Assembly (NCBI GenBank): GCA_016712525.1
Contig: JADJQX010000007.1
Coordinates: forward strand, 682,001-746,000
Direction of reading: 5' to 3'
From: Myxococcales bacterium
Lineage (GTDB): Bacteria > Myxococcota_A > Polyangia > Polyangiales > Polyangiaceae
Length of the DNA stretch: 64,000 nt
The translations under genes and the position numbers were made by a program. Under the pieces are notes generated by a model, which ran no database searches, was not told the origin of the DNA, and was given only the letters and a program-made list of their open reading frames with translations. This document shows, piece by piece, positions 46,134 to 57,181 of the stretch. The stretch's first letter is position 1; the number at the start of each line of letters is the position of its first letter.

Positions 46134-47585
46134 TCAGGCCCGAGGGGGCTCGAGGTCCGCGAGGCGCACCTTCGGTCCGCGGAAGGTGTGCCGCACGCGC
46201 ACGAGCCAGACCGCGGTCAAGAGCGCCGCGACCGCGAGCAGCACGCCGCCCGCGGTCACGTTCGGCGGGAGCGACGCCACCACGATCACGAAGGCGCAGT
46301 AGACGCTTGCCCCGAACGCGATGGGCACGCTCGCTCGGCCGAGGTGGAACGGCCCACGCTTCGTGAGCGCTCCGCGGGCGCGTGCGTAACCCGAGAGGGC
46401 GACGGGGAGCCCGTAGCTCACGTAGAGCCCCATCGTGGCCACCTGCACCGAGAACGCGAACACGCGGGTATGAAGCGCGGACGAGACGAGCACGAACAGG
46501 AGGGAGACGCCTGCCGAGGTCACGATCGCCCCGATGGGCGTCATTCGTGCGGAAACCTTCGAAATGAATGATGAAAATGGTACTCCGCCGTCCCTCGCGA
46601 AGGCGTAGAGGGTGCGCGACGCGCTCGTGAGGCTCGAGAGCCCGCAGAACCACATGGCGACGAGGGCGACCCCCATCCCGAGCGCCCCTCCGGAAGGCCC
46701 GAGCGCGCCCCGCAGCACGAAGAGGGCGGCGTGATCGTCGGCGCGCGCGCCGGGCAGATCCCGGATGGAGAGCGTGAGGGTCGCGGCCAAGAGGTAGCCG
46801 AAGACGGCGCTCACGATCACGGCGGACAGGATCCCGAGCGGGGAGCGGCGCGCGGGGTCGTGCGTCTCCTCGGCGACGTGGGCGGACGCGTCGTAGCCGG
46901 TGAATGTGAAGAAGCTCAGGATGAGCGCGTTGGCGAAGCCTGTGGGCTCGTTTCCGTCGTCTCGGTTCGTGCCGCCCTCAAGGAGGAACGAGACCGGCCG
47001 CAGCTCGGCGAAGGCGAAGAGCGCGCCGACGATCAGGACCGCGCCCGCGATGTGGACCACGGCCGAGAGGTCGTTCAGCTTGGCGACCGCGCGCGTCGAA
47101 GCGACGTTGATCGCCGCGTGGAGGGCGAGCGTGGCGACGAAGAGGGGCAGGGGAGGGAGCCCGAGGAGCGCGCCGAGCTCACGCGCGAAGCCGAGGTCGA
47201 TGGCCGCGACGATCGCGAACTGCCCCACGAGGTTCATCTGCGCCGTGAGGAAGCCCGGGAACGGCCCCCCGAGGAGCGAGGCCCAGTGGTAGAGCGCGCC
47301 GGCCGTCGGGAACGCGCTCGAGAGCTCGGCGAGCGCGAGGGCCACGATCAACGTGCCGACCGAGGCGAGCGGCCATCCGAGCCCGAGCCCCCGCGGACCG
47401 CCGGGACCCAAGGCGTCACCGAAGGTCGTCAGGATCCCCGTGAGGATGCTGATGATCGAAAACGACAGGGCGAACGTGGAGAAACCGCCCATGGCGCGGA
47501 GCAGCTCCTGCCCGTATCCGAGCTTCGCGAGCTCGGCGTCGTCGGTCGTTCCCTCGGAGGGCGTGCCGCCTGGCCCCTCGGACAT
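46134..47585 (-). CDS. APC-family amino acid permease
   Basis: A 483-residue membrane protein with about twelve transmembrane segments. TM1 shows FSTFALSFSIISILTG and the second carries LGLGWPLASVGTLIVALALAEL; the loop EETHDPARRSP after TM6 is typical of the eukaryote-like amino acid/GABA permease group. It takes up amino acids or a related amine by proton or sodium coupling; the substrate is not evident. Its start shares a short intergenic region with the divergent membrane gene at 47653. Confidence 0.9.
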   Translation of the reverse strand: MSEGPGGTPSEGTTDDAELAKLGYGQELLRAMGGFSTFALSFSIISILTGILTTFGDALGPGGPRGLGLGWPLASVGTLIVALALAELSSAFPTAGALYHWASLLGGPFPGFLTAQMNLVGQFAIVAAIDLGFARELGALLGLPPLPLFVATLALHAAINVASTRAVAKLNDLSAVVHIAGAVLIVGALFAFAELRPVSFLLEGGTNRDDGNEPTGFANALILSFFTFTGYDASAHVAEETHDPARRSPLGILSAVIVSAVFGYLLAATLTLSIRDLPGARADDHAALFVLRGALGPSGGALGMGVALVAMWFCGLSSLTSASRTLYAFARDGGVPFSSFISKVSARMTPIGAIVTSAGVSLLFVLVSSALHTRVFAFSVQVATMGLYVSYGLPVALSGYARARGALTKRGPFHLGRASVPIAFGASVYCAFVIVVASLPPNVTAGGVLLAVAALLTAVWLVRVRHTFRGPKVRLADLEPPRA

Positions 47586-47592
47586 GCTCGAG

Positions 47593-47598
47593 AGCGTA
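47593..47598 (-). promoter_or_regulatory. -10-like hexamer TACGCT, 7 nt before start
   Basis: TACGCT ends 7 nt before the ATG at 47585 on the minus strand, and TTGCCA lies 19 nt upstream as a possible -35. No Shine-Dalgarno is seen. A leaderless mRNA is likely. Confidence 0.45.
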
Positions 47599-47652
47599 CG
47601 GGCCCGGCCGAAAGAGGTGGCAACTTTCCGACAATGTCGCTTTATTCGCGGC

Positions 47653-48183
47653 GTGGCCGACGAAAAAGCCCCCGCGAAGAAGCCGAACGCGCCGAAGCCG
47701 CCCCTCGCTGCCCCGAAGAAGGGCGACGGCGTGGCCAAGCTCGTCGGGTGGGTGCGCGTCGTGACCCTCGCGTCGGGCCTCTTGCTGTCGGTGCTCGGCC
47801 TGTCGGCGGCCATGGGCGTCGTGACCGACATCCTCGCGCTCCGCGCCGTCGTCGCCCTCGTCGTGGTCGTGGGCGTCCCGTTGTTCGTCGCCGACAAAAT
47901 CCTCGCGAAAATGAAGGGCCCGAGCGACAAGCTCGGCGTCGTGCTCGACGTGACCGCGGCGTTCTGGATGGTGCTCGCGTGGGTGTTCGTCGGCGCGTTC
48001 CCGAAGCTCCTCGTGGCCGAGGGCGATCGCCAGACCCGGGCCGGTTCGGTCACCTTCGCGAAGGTCGCTTACTATCTCGGAGGCGTCACCCCGACGTTCC
48101 GTGAAGAGCGCTCGCTCGTCCCGCCCGCCGCCCCGTCGAGCGGCTCGTCGGCGGACGCTGCCGCCCCGAAAGGCACCCCGTGA
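47653..48183 (+). CDS. Small membrane protein
   Basis: A 176-residue protein with a Lys/Pro/Ala-rich cytoplasmic start (EKAPAKKPNAPKPPL) and three membrane segments (about 36-56, 62-82 with VVALVVVVGVPLFVADKI, and 98-118). No family is recognised. GTG 47653 is chosen as the first start with a sensible N-terminus. Its stop overlaps the GTG of the next gene by 4 bp, so the two form an operon, and its function may relate to the putative binding protein that follows. Confidence 0.6.
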   Translation: MADEKAPAKKPNAPKPPLAAPKKGDGVAKLVGWVRVVTLASGLLLSVLGLSAAMGVVTDILALRAVVALVVVVGVPLFVADKILAKMKGPSDKLGVVLDVTAAFWMVLAWVFVGAFPKLLVAEGDRQTRAGSVTFAKVAYYLGGVTPTFREERSLVPPAAPSSGSSADAAAPKGTP

Positions 48184-49685
48184 TGCGTCGCGCCGTCCCG
48201 CTCCTCCTCGGTGGCTCGCTCATCGGCCTCGTGGCCCTCACGATCGCTCGATCGAAGCCTGGGCACGAGGCACCGCTCGTCGTGATCCAGGACGAAGGCA
48301 AAGCCGACGCGGCGGCCGACGCGGCTCCTTCGTCGGATGCGAGCGGCCCCGTCGTCGACGCGTCCGTCGTGGCCGTCGCGAGCGATGCGGGCGACGCGGC
48401 TCCCCCGCCGGCGGCGCTGAGGGTGCTCGACCGACCGCTGCGTGTCACGACGCTCGGGAACGTGCTCGCCGCGCCGGCCACCGTGTTCAAAGAGGCAACG
48501 GACGGCGCGCGGGACGCGGGGGGAGATACGCGCCCGTCGCTCGAGCTCGAGCTCACCACGGTGACGACGCCGCAGAAGCTCGAGGCTCGCCTCATTCACG
48601 GGGGCGCCGACGCCGACGGGGCCGACGTGGTGATCCTCTCGCTCCCGGACCTCGTGGCGTCCTCCGAGCGCCTCCGCGCGCTCGAGCCCCAGGCGTTCCT
48701 CGTCGTCGGTTTCTCCCAAGGCACCGAGCGCGTCGTCCCGCTCGCGGGGACACCACGGGTTCCCCCGGCCGGCGCCGACGTGACCCTCGTGCTTCCCCCG
48801 GGAGATCGTCGCGCATCGCGGGCGTTCGTCGCGCTCTTCGGCCTCGAGGCCGTCGGCGTCGCCCACGGCAAGGTGCGTGTCGTCGAGAGTGACGAAAAAC
48901 CAAAGAGTCCTGCGTATTTGGCGAATACGTTCTTCGAGCGAGTCGACGGCGAAGCGCTCTTGTCGACGGTCGAGGCTCCTGGGCTCGTGCCGTACGTGGC
49001 CGTGGCGACGCGAGGCTTCCTCTCGACGAAGGAGCCCGCGGCGCGCGCGTTCGCCGACGGGTGGCTCCTCGCGCTCCAGCGCGTCTACGCCGACGCAGGG
49101 CTCGCCGCGCGGCGGGTGGTGGGCAAGGAGGGGGTCGTGTTCTCCGCCGCCTCCGAGGGGGGCGCCGACCTTCCCACCGTGGTCGACCATCTCGGGCGCC
49201 TCTCCAAGGTGTCGCTCGGCGACGAGTCTCGGTACTTCGGGCTTCCGGCGAAGGAGGGGCGCCGCGGTCCGCTCTCCGCCCTCGCGTCCACCGTGGTCGA
49301 GGTCTTCGGCGAAGCAGGGCTCGTCGCGACTCCTCCCACGTGGGACATCGTCGAGCCGAAGATCGTCGCGGAGCTCGCGAAGTCCACACCTCCGGCCCAA
49401 GAGCGCCTCGAGTGCGCGCGCGCCAAGAAGGCCCCGATCGTCGTGCGCCGCGAGGCCGAGAAGGGGTTCGACGAGGCGACCTTCCAGAAGAAGCTCGAGG
49501 CAACGGCCTTCGCGTTCGAGGGCTGCGCCCTGCGCGTGAGCTTGCGCGGCGGCGAGAAGCCATCCCAAGCGTTCGTCGAGGCCACCCGCGCGAAGCTCGG
49601 CCTGTCCGAGTCGAAGCTCGTCTTCGGGAAGGCGCCCGCGCAAGGGGCCGCCGCCCTCGTCGAGGCCGTGCCCCCCACGCCGTGA
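48180..49685 (+). CDS. Putative periplasmic substrate-binding-like protein
   Basis: A 501-residue protein with an N-terminal membrane anchor or signal (AVPLLLGGSLIGLVALTIA) and an Asp/Ala linker. The region of about 90-360 shows features of type 2 periplasmic binding proteins of the SsuA/NMT1 kind: ADVVILSLPDL, RGFLSTKEPAARAFADGWLLAL. The C-terminal 120 residues (AFEGCALRVSLRGGEK, SESKLVFGKAPAQGAAALVEAV) resemble an OmpA-like domain only loosely. It overlaps the preceding gene by GTGA (GTG 48180; ATG 48183 is an alternative). No ABC permease genes accompany it. Confidence 0.5.
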   Translation: MMRRAVPLLLGGSLIGLVALTIARSKPGHEAPLVVIQDEGKADAAADAAPSSDASGPVVDASVVAVASDAGDAAPPPAALRVLDRPLRVTTLGNVLAAPATVFKEATDGARDAGGDTRPSLELELTTVTTPQKLEARLIHGGADADGADVVILSLPDLVASSERLRALEPQAFLVVGFSQGTERVVPLAGTPRVPPAGADVTLVLPPGDRRASRAFVALFGLEAVGVAHGKVRVVESDEKPKSPAYLANTFFERVDGEALLSTVEAPGLVPYVAVATRGFLSTKEPAARAFADGWLLALQRVYADAGLAARRVVGKEGVVFSAASEGGADLPTVVDHLGRLSKVSLGDESRYFGLPAKEGRRGPLSALASTVVEVFGEAGLVATPPTWDIVEPKIVAELAKSTPPAQERLECARAKKAPIVVRREAEKGFDEATFQKKLEATAFAFEGCALRVSLRGGEKPSQAFVEATRAKLGLSESKLVFGKAPAQGAAALVEAVPPTP

Positions 49686-49760
49686 CACGCGCGGCCTTCG
49701 GCCAACATTGGCGGAAAGCGCCTTGACATCACGGCCCTAAACGATTCGTCTCTCGCGCCC

Positions 49761-51809
<2,049 letters not shown>

Positions 51810-51811
51810 CC

Positions 51812-52366
51812 GTGTCGAAGGCGTTCACGAAAGAGAGCGACGGCGACGACGACGATGAGCTCGAGGCGGAGGAGGCTCGCCCGAAGGGGCCTCAGTACGT
51901 CACGCGCGCCGGTTACGAGCGCCTCCGCGCCGAGCTCGAGGCGCTCTGGCACGGGGAGCGCCCCAAGGTCACGGCGGACGTCCAGGCGGCGGCGGCGCAG
52001 GGGGACAGGTCCGAGAACGCCGAGTACATCTACGGGAAGAAGCGGCTCCGCGAGATCGACCGAAGGATCCGTTTCCTCTCGAAACGACTCGACATTTTGA
52101 AGATCGTCGAGCCGAGCCCGGAGCAAGCGGGCAAGGTGTACTTCGGCGCTTGGGTGACCATCGAGGACGAGGACGGGATCGAGGCGACCTACAGGATCGT
52201 CGGCGCCGACGAGATCGACCTCGCGAAGCGCCACATCAGCGTCGCCTCCCCCGTCGCCAAGGCGCTGCTCGGGAAGACCGTGGGGGACAGCACCACGGTC
52301 GTGCGGCCGAAGGGGCCCGTCGAGGTGACGGTGATCGCCATCACGTACACCGAGCCGACCCGATAG
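51812..52366 (+). CDS. greB: Transcription elongation factor GreB
   Basis: A 184-residue factor with the GreA/GreB coiled coil (YERLRAELEALWHGERP, QGDRSENAEYIYGKKRLREIDRR, with the acidic pair at the tip) and the C-terminal FKBP-like domain (VYFGAWVTIEDEDG, HISVASPVAKALLGK). The arrangement RFLSKRL near the end of the hairpin is of GreB type. An acidic extension of about 25 residues (DGDDDDELEAEE) precedes the core. It rescues backtracked RNA polymerase. GTG 51812 lies 2 bp after the transporter stop, so both are likely cotranscribed. Confidence 0.93.
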   Translation: MSKAFTKESDGDDDDELEAEEARPKGPQYVTRAGYERLRAELEALWHGERPKVTADVQAAAAQGDRSENAEYIYGKKRLREIDRRIRFLSKRLDILKIVEPSPEQAGKVYFGAWVTIEDEDGIEATYRIVGADEIDLAKRHISVASPVAKALLGKTVGDSTTVVRPKGPVEVTVIAITYTEPTR

Positions 52367-52375
52367 GCCTCGCGG

Positions 52376-53044
52376 CTACTTGCACGTGTACGCCTCGGTC
52401 GATTCGGGGATGCAGATCCGGAACCCGTAGGGCCCGGGCATGCACGCGAACGCGCCCGGGCAGTCCGACGGGCGCTCGCAGGCCTGGCCGCAAATGTACG
52501 GGTTCGAGGGGGGGCCGAACGCGTCGCACCGGCCACCCTCGCACTCGAGGCCGGCGCGCGCGTCGTGCGTGGCCGTGCAGCACGCGCCGAGCTTCTTGTC
52601 GCCGCGGCGAAAGTCGGCCGCGGGGACGCACGTGAGGGCTCCCTTGGGCACGCAGACCTTCTCGCGGGGCGGGCCTTGGCAGGAGAACTCTCCGGCCGTG
52701 TCGAGGCAGCCGTCGTCGTCGCCGCAGGTGTCGATGCACATGCCGCTCTCGCAGCGCCGCGAGCGGCAGTCTTTCGCGTCCGCGCAGCAGTAGCCGTTCG
52801 GGAGGGCTCCGAACGGTCCCGCCCCGTAGGTCGGCCCCGGCGTGGTGACGGCGTTGCCGCCCTCGGGCGAGATGGGGAGCGAGGGAGAAGGCGATGGGGT
52901 GGGGGAGCCGGTCGTCGTCGATGCGCTGGGCGAGGGGCCCGGATCGTCGGAGAGCGAGCCCTCGCGTAGGCTCGTGCAGGCGACGAGCCCCGCCGTCGCG
53001 ACGAGCATCAAGGGAGCGAGGAGGGTGGGCGAGCGACGAACCAT
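52376..53044 (-). CDS. Cys-rich lipoprotein
   Basis: A 222-residue lipoprotein (signal peptide ending GLVAC, Cys23), a Ser/Pro/Thr linker, and about 140 residues with many cysteines in short spacings (GYCCADAKDCRSRRCESGMC, CCTATHDARAGLECEGG, CGQACERPSDCPGAFAC). It is presumably held by disulfides outside the cell, similar to other large Cys-rich lipoproteins of myxobacteria. The function is not known. It converges on greB with 9 bp between stops. Confidence 0.75.
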   Translation of the reverse strand: MVRRSPTLLAPLMLVATAGLVACTSLREGSLSDDPGPSPSASTTTGSPTPSPSPSLPISPEGGNAVTTPGPTYGAGPFGALPNGYCCADAKDCRSRRCESGMCIDTCGDDDGCLDTAGEFSCQGPPREKVCVPKGALTCVPAADFRRGDKKLGACCTATHDARAGLECEGGRCDAFGPPSNPYICGQACERPSDCPGAFACMPGPYGFRICIPESTEAYTCK

Positions 53045-53145
53045 GCGACCATGGGACGGACGCGGTCACCCACCATTCACCCTAAGGTGCGCATCTTGCG
53101 TAACCGTTGGAGGATACTAGGGATTTTCGATGAGGTTTTAGGCTC

Positions 53146-55533
53146 TCACCGCACGAGGGAGAGCCGAGCGCCCGCGGAGAACGCGGCGAGGTGCCCGCTC
53201 TCTTCGGCCACGTAGACGTCGCACTTCTCGTCCACGCGGAGGAGGTCCGGAATGGCGTCGCAGGGGCCCACGACCCCGAGCTTGTGCCCGTCTTGCGGCC
53301 GGAACACGTGCACGTCGACGTGGGGGACGAAGAGGGCGCCCGAGCGGAGCACGGGCTCGAGGCGGCGAGGGGTGTCCGACTCGTGGGTGCGACCGAGCGC
53401 GTGGCGGTAGCGCACCTCCCCCGTGTCGCCGGCGACGCCGAGGAGCTCTCCTTCTGGGGTGTTGCCGACGAGGAGATCGTCCACCGCGAGCCAGGAGGTC
53501 CCCACCGGGGCGACCGCGGTCCGGGTGTCGAACATCACCTCGGCGGTTTGGCGATCGAGCCCGAGCAAGCGGAGCCCGTCGCGTTCGCGGAGGGCGAGGA
53601 CGACGCTCGTGTTCGTCACGAGCGGACCGCCCTCGACCGTCACCGCGCCGCTCAGCGTGCGCTGCGCGCGGACCTCGCCCGAGAACGGACACACGATCGA
53701 CAGGACGCCCGCGCCATGGGCGGCGCCCGACACCGCGTAGAGATCGTGGGTGTCGATCGTGGGGGCGGTCCGGAAGCGCAGGCGGTCTCTCCGCCGCCAC
53801 ACGACCGCGCCCGTCGCGACGTCGAGCGCCGTCAGCGCCGTGTCCCCGGTCGCGACGTAGAGGAGCTTCCCCGAGCGCTTCAGGCGGAGGGTGCCGGCGT
53901 TCTTGCCCCAGGCGTAGCGCCAACGCGGCTCGCCCGAGAGGAGATCGAGCGCGACGAGGTGCCGCTCGCCCTCGGTCACGACGAGGAGCCGCGGGAGCCC
54001 CGGGGCGCTGACGACGCAGCCCGCTTGCGGCCCCGAGGTGCGCGGCGCGACCCACGTGCGAAGGGAGACCTCGCCGTTGCCGAAATCGTGGACGCTGACC
54101 TCACCGTCGGGGGCGACGCGCGCGATGCCCGCCGGGGTGACGACGGAGGTCGCGCGGCCCGCGGCCGTCTTCCAGAGGATTTCTCCCGTGGCGCGGTCGA
54201 GGCACGCCATCTCCAGCGCCGACGCGACGATCATGCGGTCTCCGCACAAGAAGGTCGCGCGGAGGTCGATGCCGGGGACCACCGCCCGCCACTTGGGCGT
54301 GTAGCGGAGCCTCGAAGGGGGCTGCGGCTCGGGGCGCGTCGTGAGGGCGCCGACGGCGAAGGCACGGTACGACTCGGGCGAAGGGTTCACGAAGGAGTCG
54401 GCCTTCTTCGCCTCGTGGAGAGTCTCTTCGGTCTCGCGCAGCTGCCTGCGGAACGCGGAGAGCCGCAAATTCTCGCCCTGGGAGCGATCGCGGCGCAGGA
54501 GGGCGCGGACGAGCGAGCGACCGAACGCGAGCGTCGCCTCGACGACGTCGACGAGGCCGAGCGACGGAAATGTGTAGAGTGCACGTTCTCCCGCGCGCTC
54601 GAGCTTCGACGAGCCCATGACGAGCGCGACGTTCTCGTTCTCGGTGACGGCTCCCTCGACGCGCACGCCGAGGAGGAGGCCGCCGGCGGCCGAACGCACG
54701 TGGAAGTCCTGACCGCGTTCGCGGGCCGAAAGGGCCCCCTTCGCGAGCTCGAGCAGGCGCTCCGCCACGAGGAAGGGCGCGGCGTCCCCGAGCTCGACCG
54801 CGCGCCCTCGAATCTCGGCGCGCATGCGTCCGCGGAAGAGGAGAGCGTGGAGGTCGGCGCGCTCGACACGCGACTCGCTCGTGCTCGAACCGTCGCCCCG
54901 TCCGCCACCCCGAGGAGCCGCGTCGCGGTCCTGGGCGCGCAGGAAGAACTCGGCGGAGAAGGAGATCGGCGCGTCCTTGTCGAGCTCGACGACGACGTTC
55001 TCCGTTCGCGGAAGGGCGATCTCGACCCCAGCGCCACGGTCCTCGGCGCCCTCGAGGAGCGTGCTCACCGTCGCGAGCTCGGCGCGCCGCGACGGCTGCG
55101 CGGTGGGGCTCGAGGCGGACCTCGCGAGCGCCTCGACGACGCTCTGCCTCACCTCGTCGAACACGACGGGACGCTCGTGCACCAGCACCTTCGGCTCGCT
55201 CCCGGCACGGTACACCGAGAGGAGCGCCGTCTTCCCGAACCGCTCGACGGCGAGCTCCCACGACTCGTCGTAGAATCGGACGATGGCCTTGCCGCGCGGG
55301 CCGCCGAGGAGGGTCGCGAGCGCGGAGCCCAGGTCGCGGAGCACACACGTCGCGTGGCGTTCGTCGACGGTCGCCGTGACGTTCGTCCCTTGGATGAAGA
55401 TGTCGAGCACCTCACGCGGCGGAACGCGCGCCTCGGAGCGCCTCTTCGCGGCGTCGCGCGAGGGCTCGGGCTCGATCCCGACCATGGCGGGGGACCTTGG
55501 GGTCGTGTCGACGAAGATCTCGAAGCTTTTCAT
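53146..55533 (-). CDS. PQQ-like beta-propeller protein
   Basis: A 795-residue protein. The N-terminal 390 residues are mixed and unrecognised (LDIFIQGTNVTATVDERH, later VLVHERPVVFDEVRQS). The C-terminal 370 residues are a PQQ-type propeller with repeated blades such as GEILWKTAAGR, LSGEPRWRYAWG, DVATGAVVWRRRDRL and DTGEVRYRHALG. Without a signal peptide, it appears cytoplasmic and may be a sensor or scaffold rather than a dehydrogenase. I start at ATG 55533, since upstream residues have an unrelated composition. It is divergent from the GT-C-like gene. Confidence 0.78.
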   Translation of the reverse strand: MKSFEIFVDTTPRSPAMVGIEPEPSRDAAKRRSEARVPPREVLDIFIQGTNVTATVDERHATCVLRDLGSALATLLGGPRGKAIVRFYDESWELAVERFGKTALLSVYRAGSEPKVLVHERPVVFDEVRQSVVEALARSASSPTAQPSRRAELATVSTLLEGAEDRGAGVEIALPRTENVVVELDKDAPISFSAEFFLRAQDRDAAPRGGGRGDGSSTSESRVERADLHALLFRGRMRAEIRGRAVELGDAAPFLVAERLLELAKGALSARERGQDFHVRSAAGGLLLGVRVEGAVTENENVALVMGSSKLERAGERALYTFPSLGLVDVVEATLAFGRSLVRALLRRDRSQGENLRLSAFRRQLRETEETLHEAKKADSFVNPSPESYRAFAVGALTTRPEPQPPSRLRYTPKWRAVVPGIDLRATFLCGDRMIVASALEMACLDRATGEILWKTAAGRATSVVTPAGIARVAPDGEVSVHDFGNGEVSLRTWVAPRTSGPQAGCVVSAPGLPRLLVVTEGERHLVALDLLSGEPRWRYAWGKNAGTLRLKRSGKLLYVATGDTALTALDVATGAVVWRRRDRLRFRTAPTIDTHDLYAVSGAAHGAGVLSIVCPFSGEVRAQRTLSGAVTVEGGPLVTNTSVVLALRERDGLRLLGLDRQTAEVMFDTRTAVAPVGTSWLAVDDLLVGNTPEGELLGVAGDTGEVRYRHALGRTHESDTPRRLEPVLRSGALFVPHVDVHVFRPQDGHKLGVVGPCDAIPDLLRVDEKCDVYVAEESGHLAAFSAGARLSLVR

Positions 55534-55633
55534 GCTCGGTTCGGCTCTCCACGAGAGGGCGCAGGTAGCGGGGGGGAACGACGGGGCCCATGGTAGGAAG
55601 AGGGGCATCGATGGACGTAGTTTTCGGCGCAGG

Positions 55634-57127
55634 ATGACGAGGATTGGACAAGCCGCGGGCGCGCTGATAGCGGCCCGCCACACGGCCGTTTTTGCGGTTT
55701 TTGGCGGCATTTTCGTGGCCTTTGCCGCGTCGGTCATGTGGGGTTTCACGGTCGACGACGCGCTCATCTCCGTGCGCTACGCGCGGCACCTCGCCGACCT
55801 CGGCGCCTACCGGTTCGACGCACGTGGCCCTGCGACCGACGGGGTCACGCCGCTCCCGTGGCCCTTCGTCCTCGCGGCGCTCGCTCGGCACGTGCCCGCG
55901 TGGGACGTGCTCGTACGTGCCAAGGCGCTCGGCCTCGCCTGCGGCGCGCTCGGCGGTGCGGCCGCGGGGGCTGCGATCGGCCGGGGTGGAGGCTCTCGGA
56001 GCACCAAGGCGCTCGCGCTCGTCGGCCTCGCGGCGTCGCTCCCTTTGGCCGCGCACACCGTGAGCGGCATGGAGACGGCGCTCGCCACGCTGCTCGTGAC
56101 GTTGGGCGCCACGCGGTCCACACGGCTCCCGTCCGCGGCGCTCTTGGGGCTCGCGGCCTCCCTCCGACCCGAGCTTTTGCCGTTCGTGCTCGTCTTGGCC
56201 GCGCTCGGCTTTCGAGCGGCGCCGGGGCGTCGTTACGAGGATGCCGTCGCGATGCTCCTCGCGGCCACCCCGTTCGTGTTGTGTGCCGCGGCCCGGGCCC
56301 TCGTGTTCGGGAGCTTCGTTCCCCTCTCGGTCTCCGCCAAGCCGAGCGACGCTACGCACGGTCTCGTGTACCTCGGCGCGGGGCTCGTGGTGTCGGTCGG
56401 TCCGCTCGCCGTGCTCGCTCCCGTCGCGATCGTCCGCGGGCTAGGATCGACCTCGAAAGAACGACGGCTCGCCGCGGCGTCGGGTATCGCGGTCTTCGTC
56501 CACCTCGTCGTGATCGTCGCGGTCGGTGGGGACTGGATGCCGTACGCTCGCCTCTTCGTCCCGATCGTCCCTGTCGCGCTCGTCGCCGCGGCCGAGCTCG
56601 GAGGCTCTTCCCGCGGCGGTGCGCTCCGCATCCTCTTCGCCGCGGCCCTCGGCGTCGCCATGTTCGTCGCCCGCGGTCCGACCGGCCGCCAGGTCATGCA
56701 CGACCGCCTCGCGCTGGTCGAGGCGGCACGTCCGGCGCTGCGTGCCACGAAGGCGATCGCGGCGCTCGACATCGGCTGGGTGTCCGCGGCCACCGAGGCG
56801 CCCATCGTCGACCTCGCTGGCCTCACGGACCCGGAGATCGCGGCCCTCCGCGGCGGGCACACGTCGAAGGCGGTTGCTCCTCGAGTGCTCCTCGATCGGG
56901 ACGTCGACGAGCTGCTCGTCTACACGACGTCGCTCGCGGCGTCCCCGCCCGAAGGGGCGAGGGTCGAGACGCTGCCCGGGGTTCGGGGGGTCGAGGCTCG
57001 GCTGCTCGGCTCCGAGCTCGTCCGGACCCGGTTTCGGGTGGTCGGGGTGCTGCCGCTCGGGGCGGCCGGGGCGGGCTACGTGCGCCTCAAGAGGGGTATC
57101 TATGTTCCCGAAAGTACTGAGGAATAG
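55634..57127 (+). CDS. GT-C-type membrane glycosyltransferase-like protein
   Basis: A 497-residue protein with about ten membrane segments. The first loop after TM1 carries VDDALISVRYARHLADLG followed by ATDGVTPLPWPF, the acidic pair and pattern typical of GT-C enzymes that use polyprenyl-phosphate sugars (arabinofuranosyl or mannosyl type). It would transfer a sugar to a cell-envelope acceptor at the outer face of the inner membrane. Its final 100 residues are soluble. TAGTTT lies 10 nt before ATG 55634. The neighbouring ECF-like gene starts 54 bp after its stop. Confidence 0.75.
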   Translation: MTRIGQAAGALIAARHTAVFAVFGGIFVAFAASVMWGFTVDDALISVRYARHLADLGAYRFDARGPATDGVTPLPWPFVLAALARHVPAWDVLVRAKALGLACGALGGAAAGAAIGRGGGSRSTKALALVGLAASLPLAAHTVSGMETALATLLVTLGATRSTRLPSAALLGLAASLRPELLPFVLVLAALGFRAAPGRRYEDAVAMLLAATPFVLCAAARALVFGSFVPLSVSAKPSDATHGLVYLGAGLVVSVGPLAVLAPVAIVRGLGSTSKERRLAAASGIAVFVHLVVIVAVGGDWMPYARLFVPIVPVALVAAAELGGSSRGGALRILFAAALGVAMFVARGPTGRQVMHDRLALVEAARPALRATKAIAALDIGWVSAATEAPIVDLAGLTDPEIAALRGGHTSKAVAPRVLLDRDVDELLVYTTSLAASPPEGARVETLPGVRGVEARLLGSELVRTRFRVVGVLPLGAAGAGYVRLKRGIYVPESTEE

Positions 57128-57181
57128 AGAAATCGACACACGTGTGGTCACACTCTCCGGCGTACGCGCGACGACCCACCG

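Noticed and set aside
49723..49728. TTGACA upstream of the peptide transporter as a -35 box
   Set aside because: No reasonable -10 hexamer lies 16-18 nt downstream, so a promoter cannot be supported.
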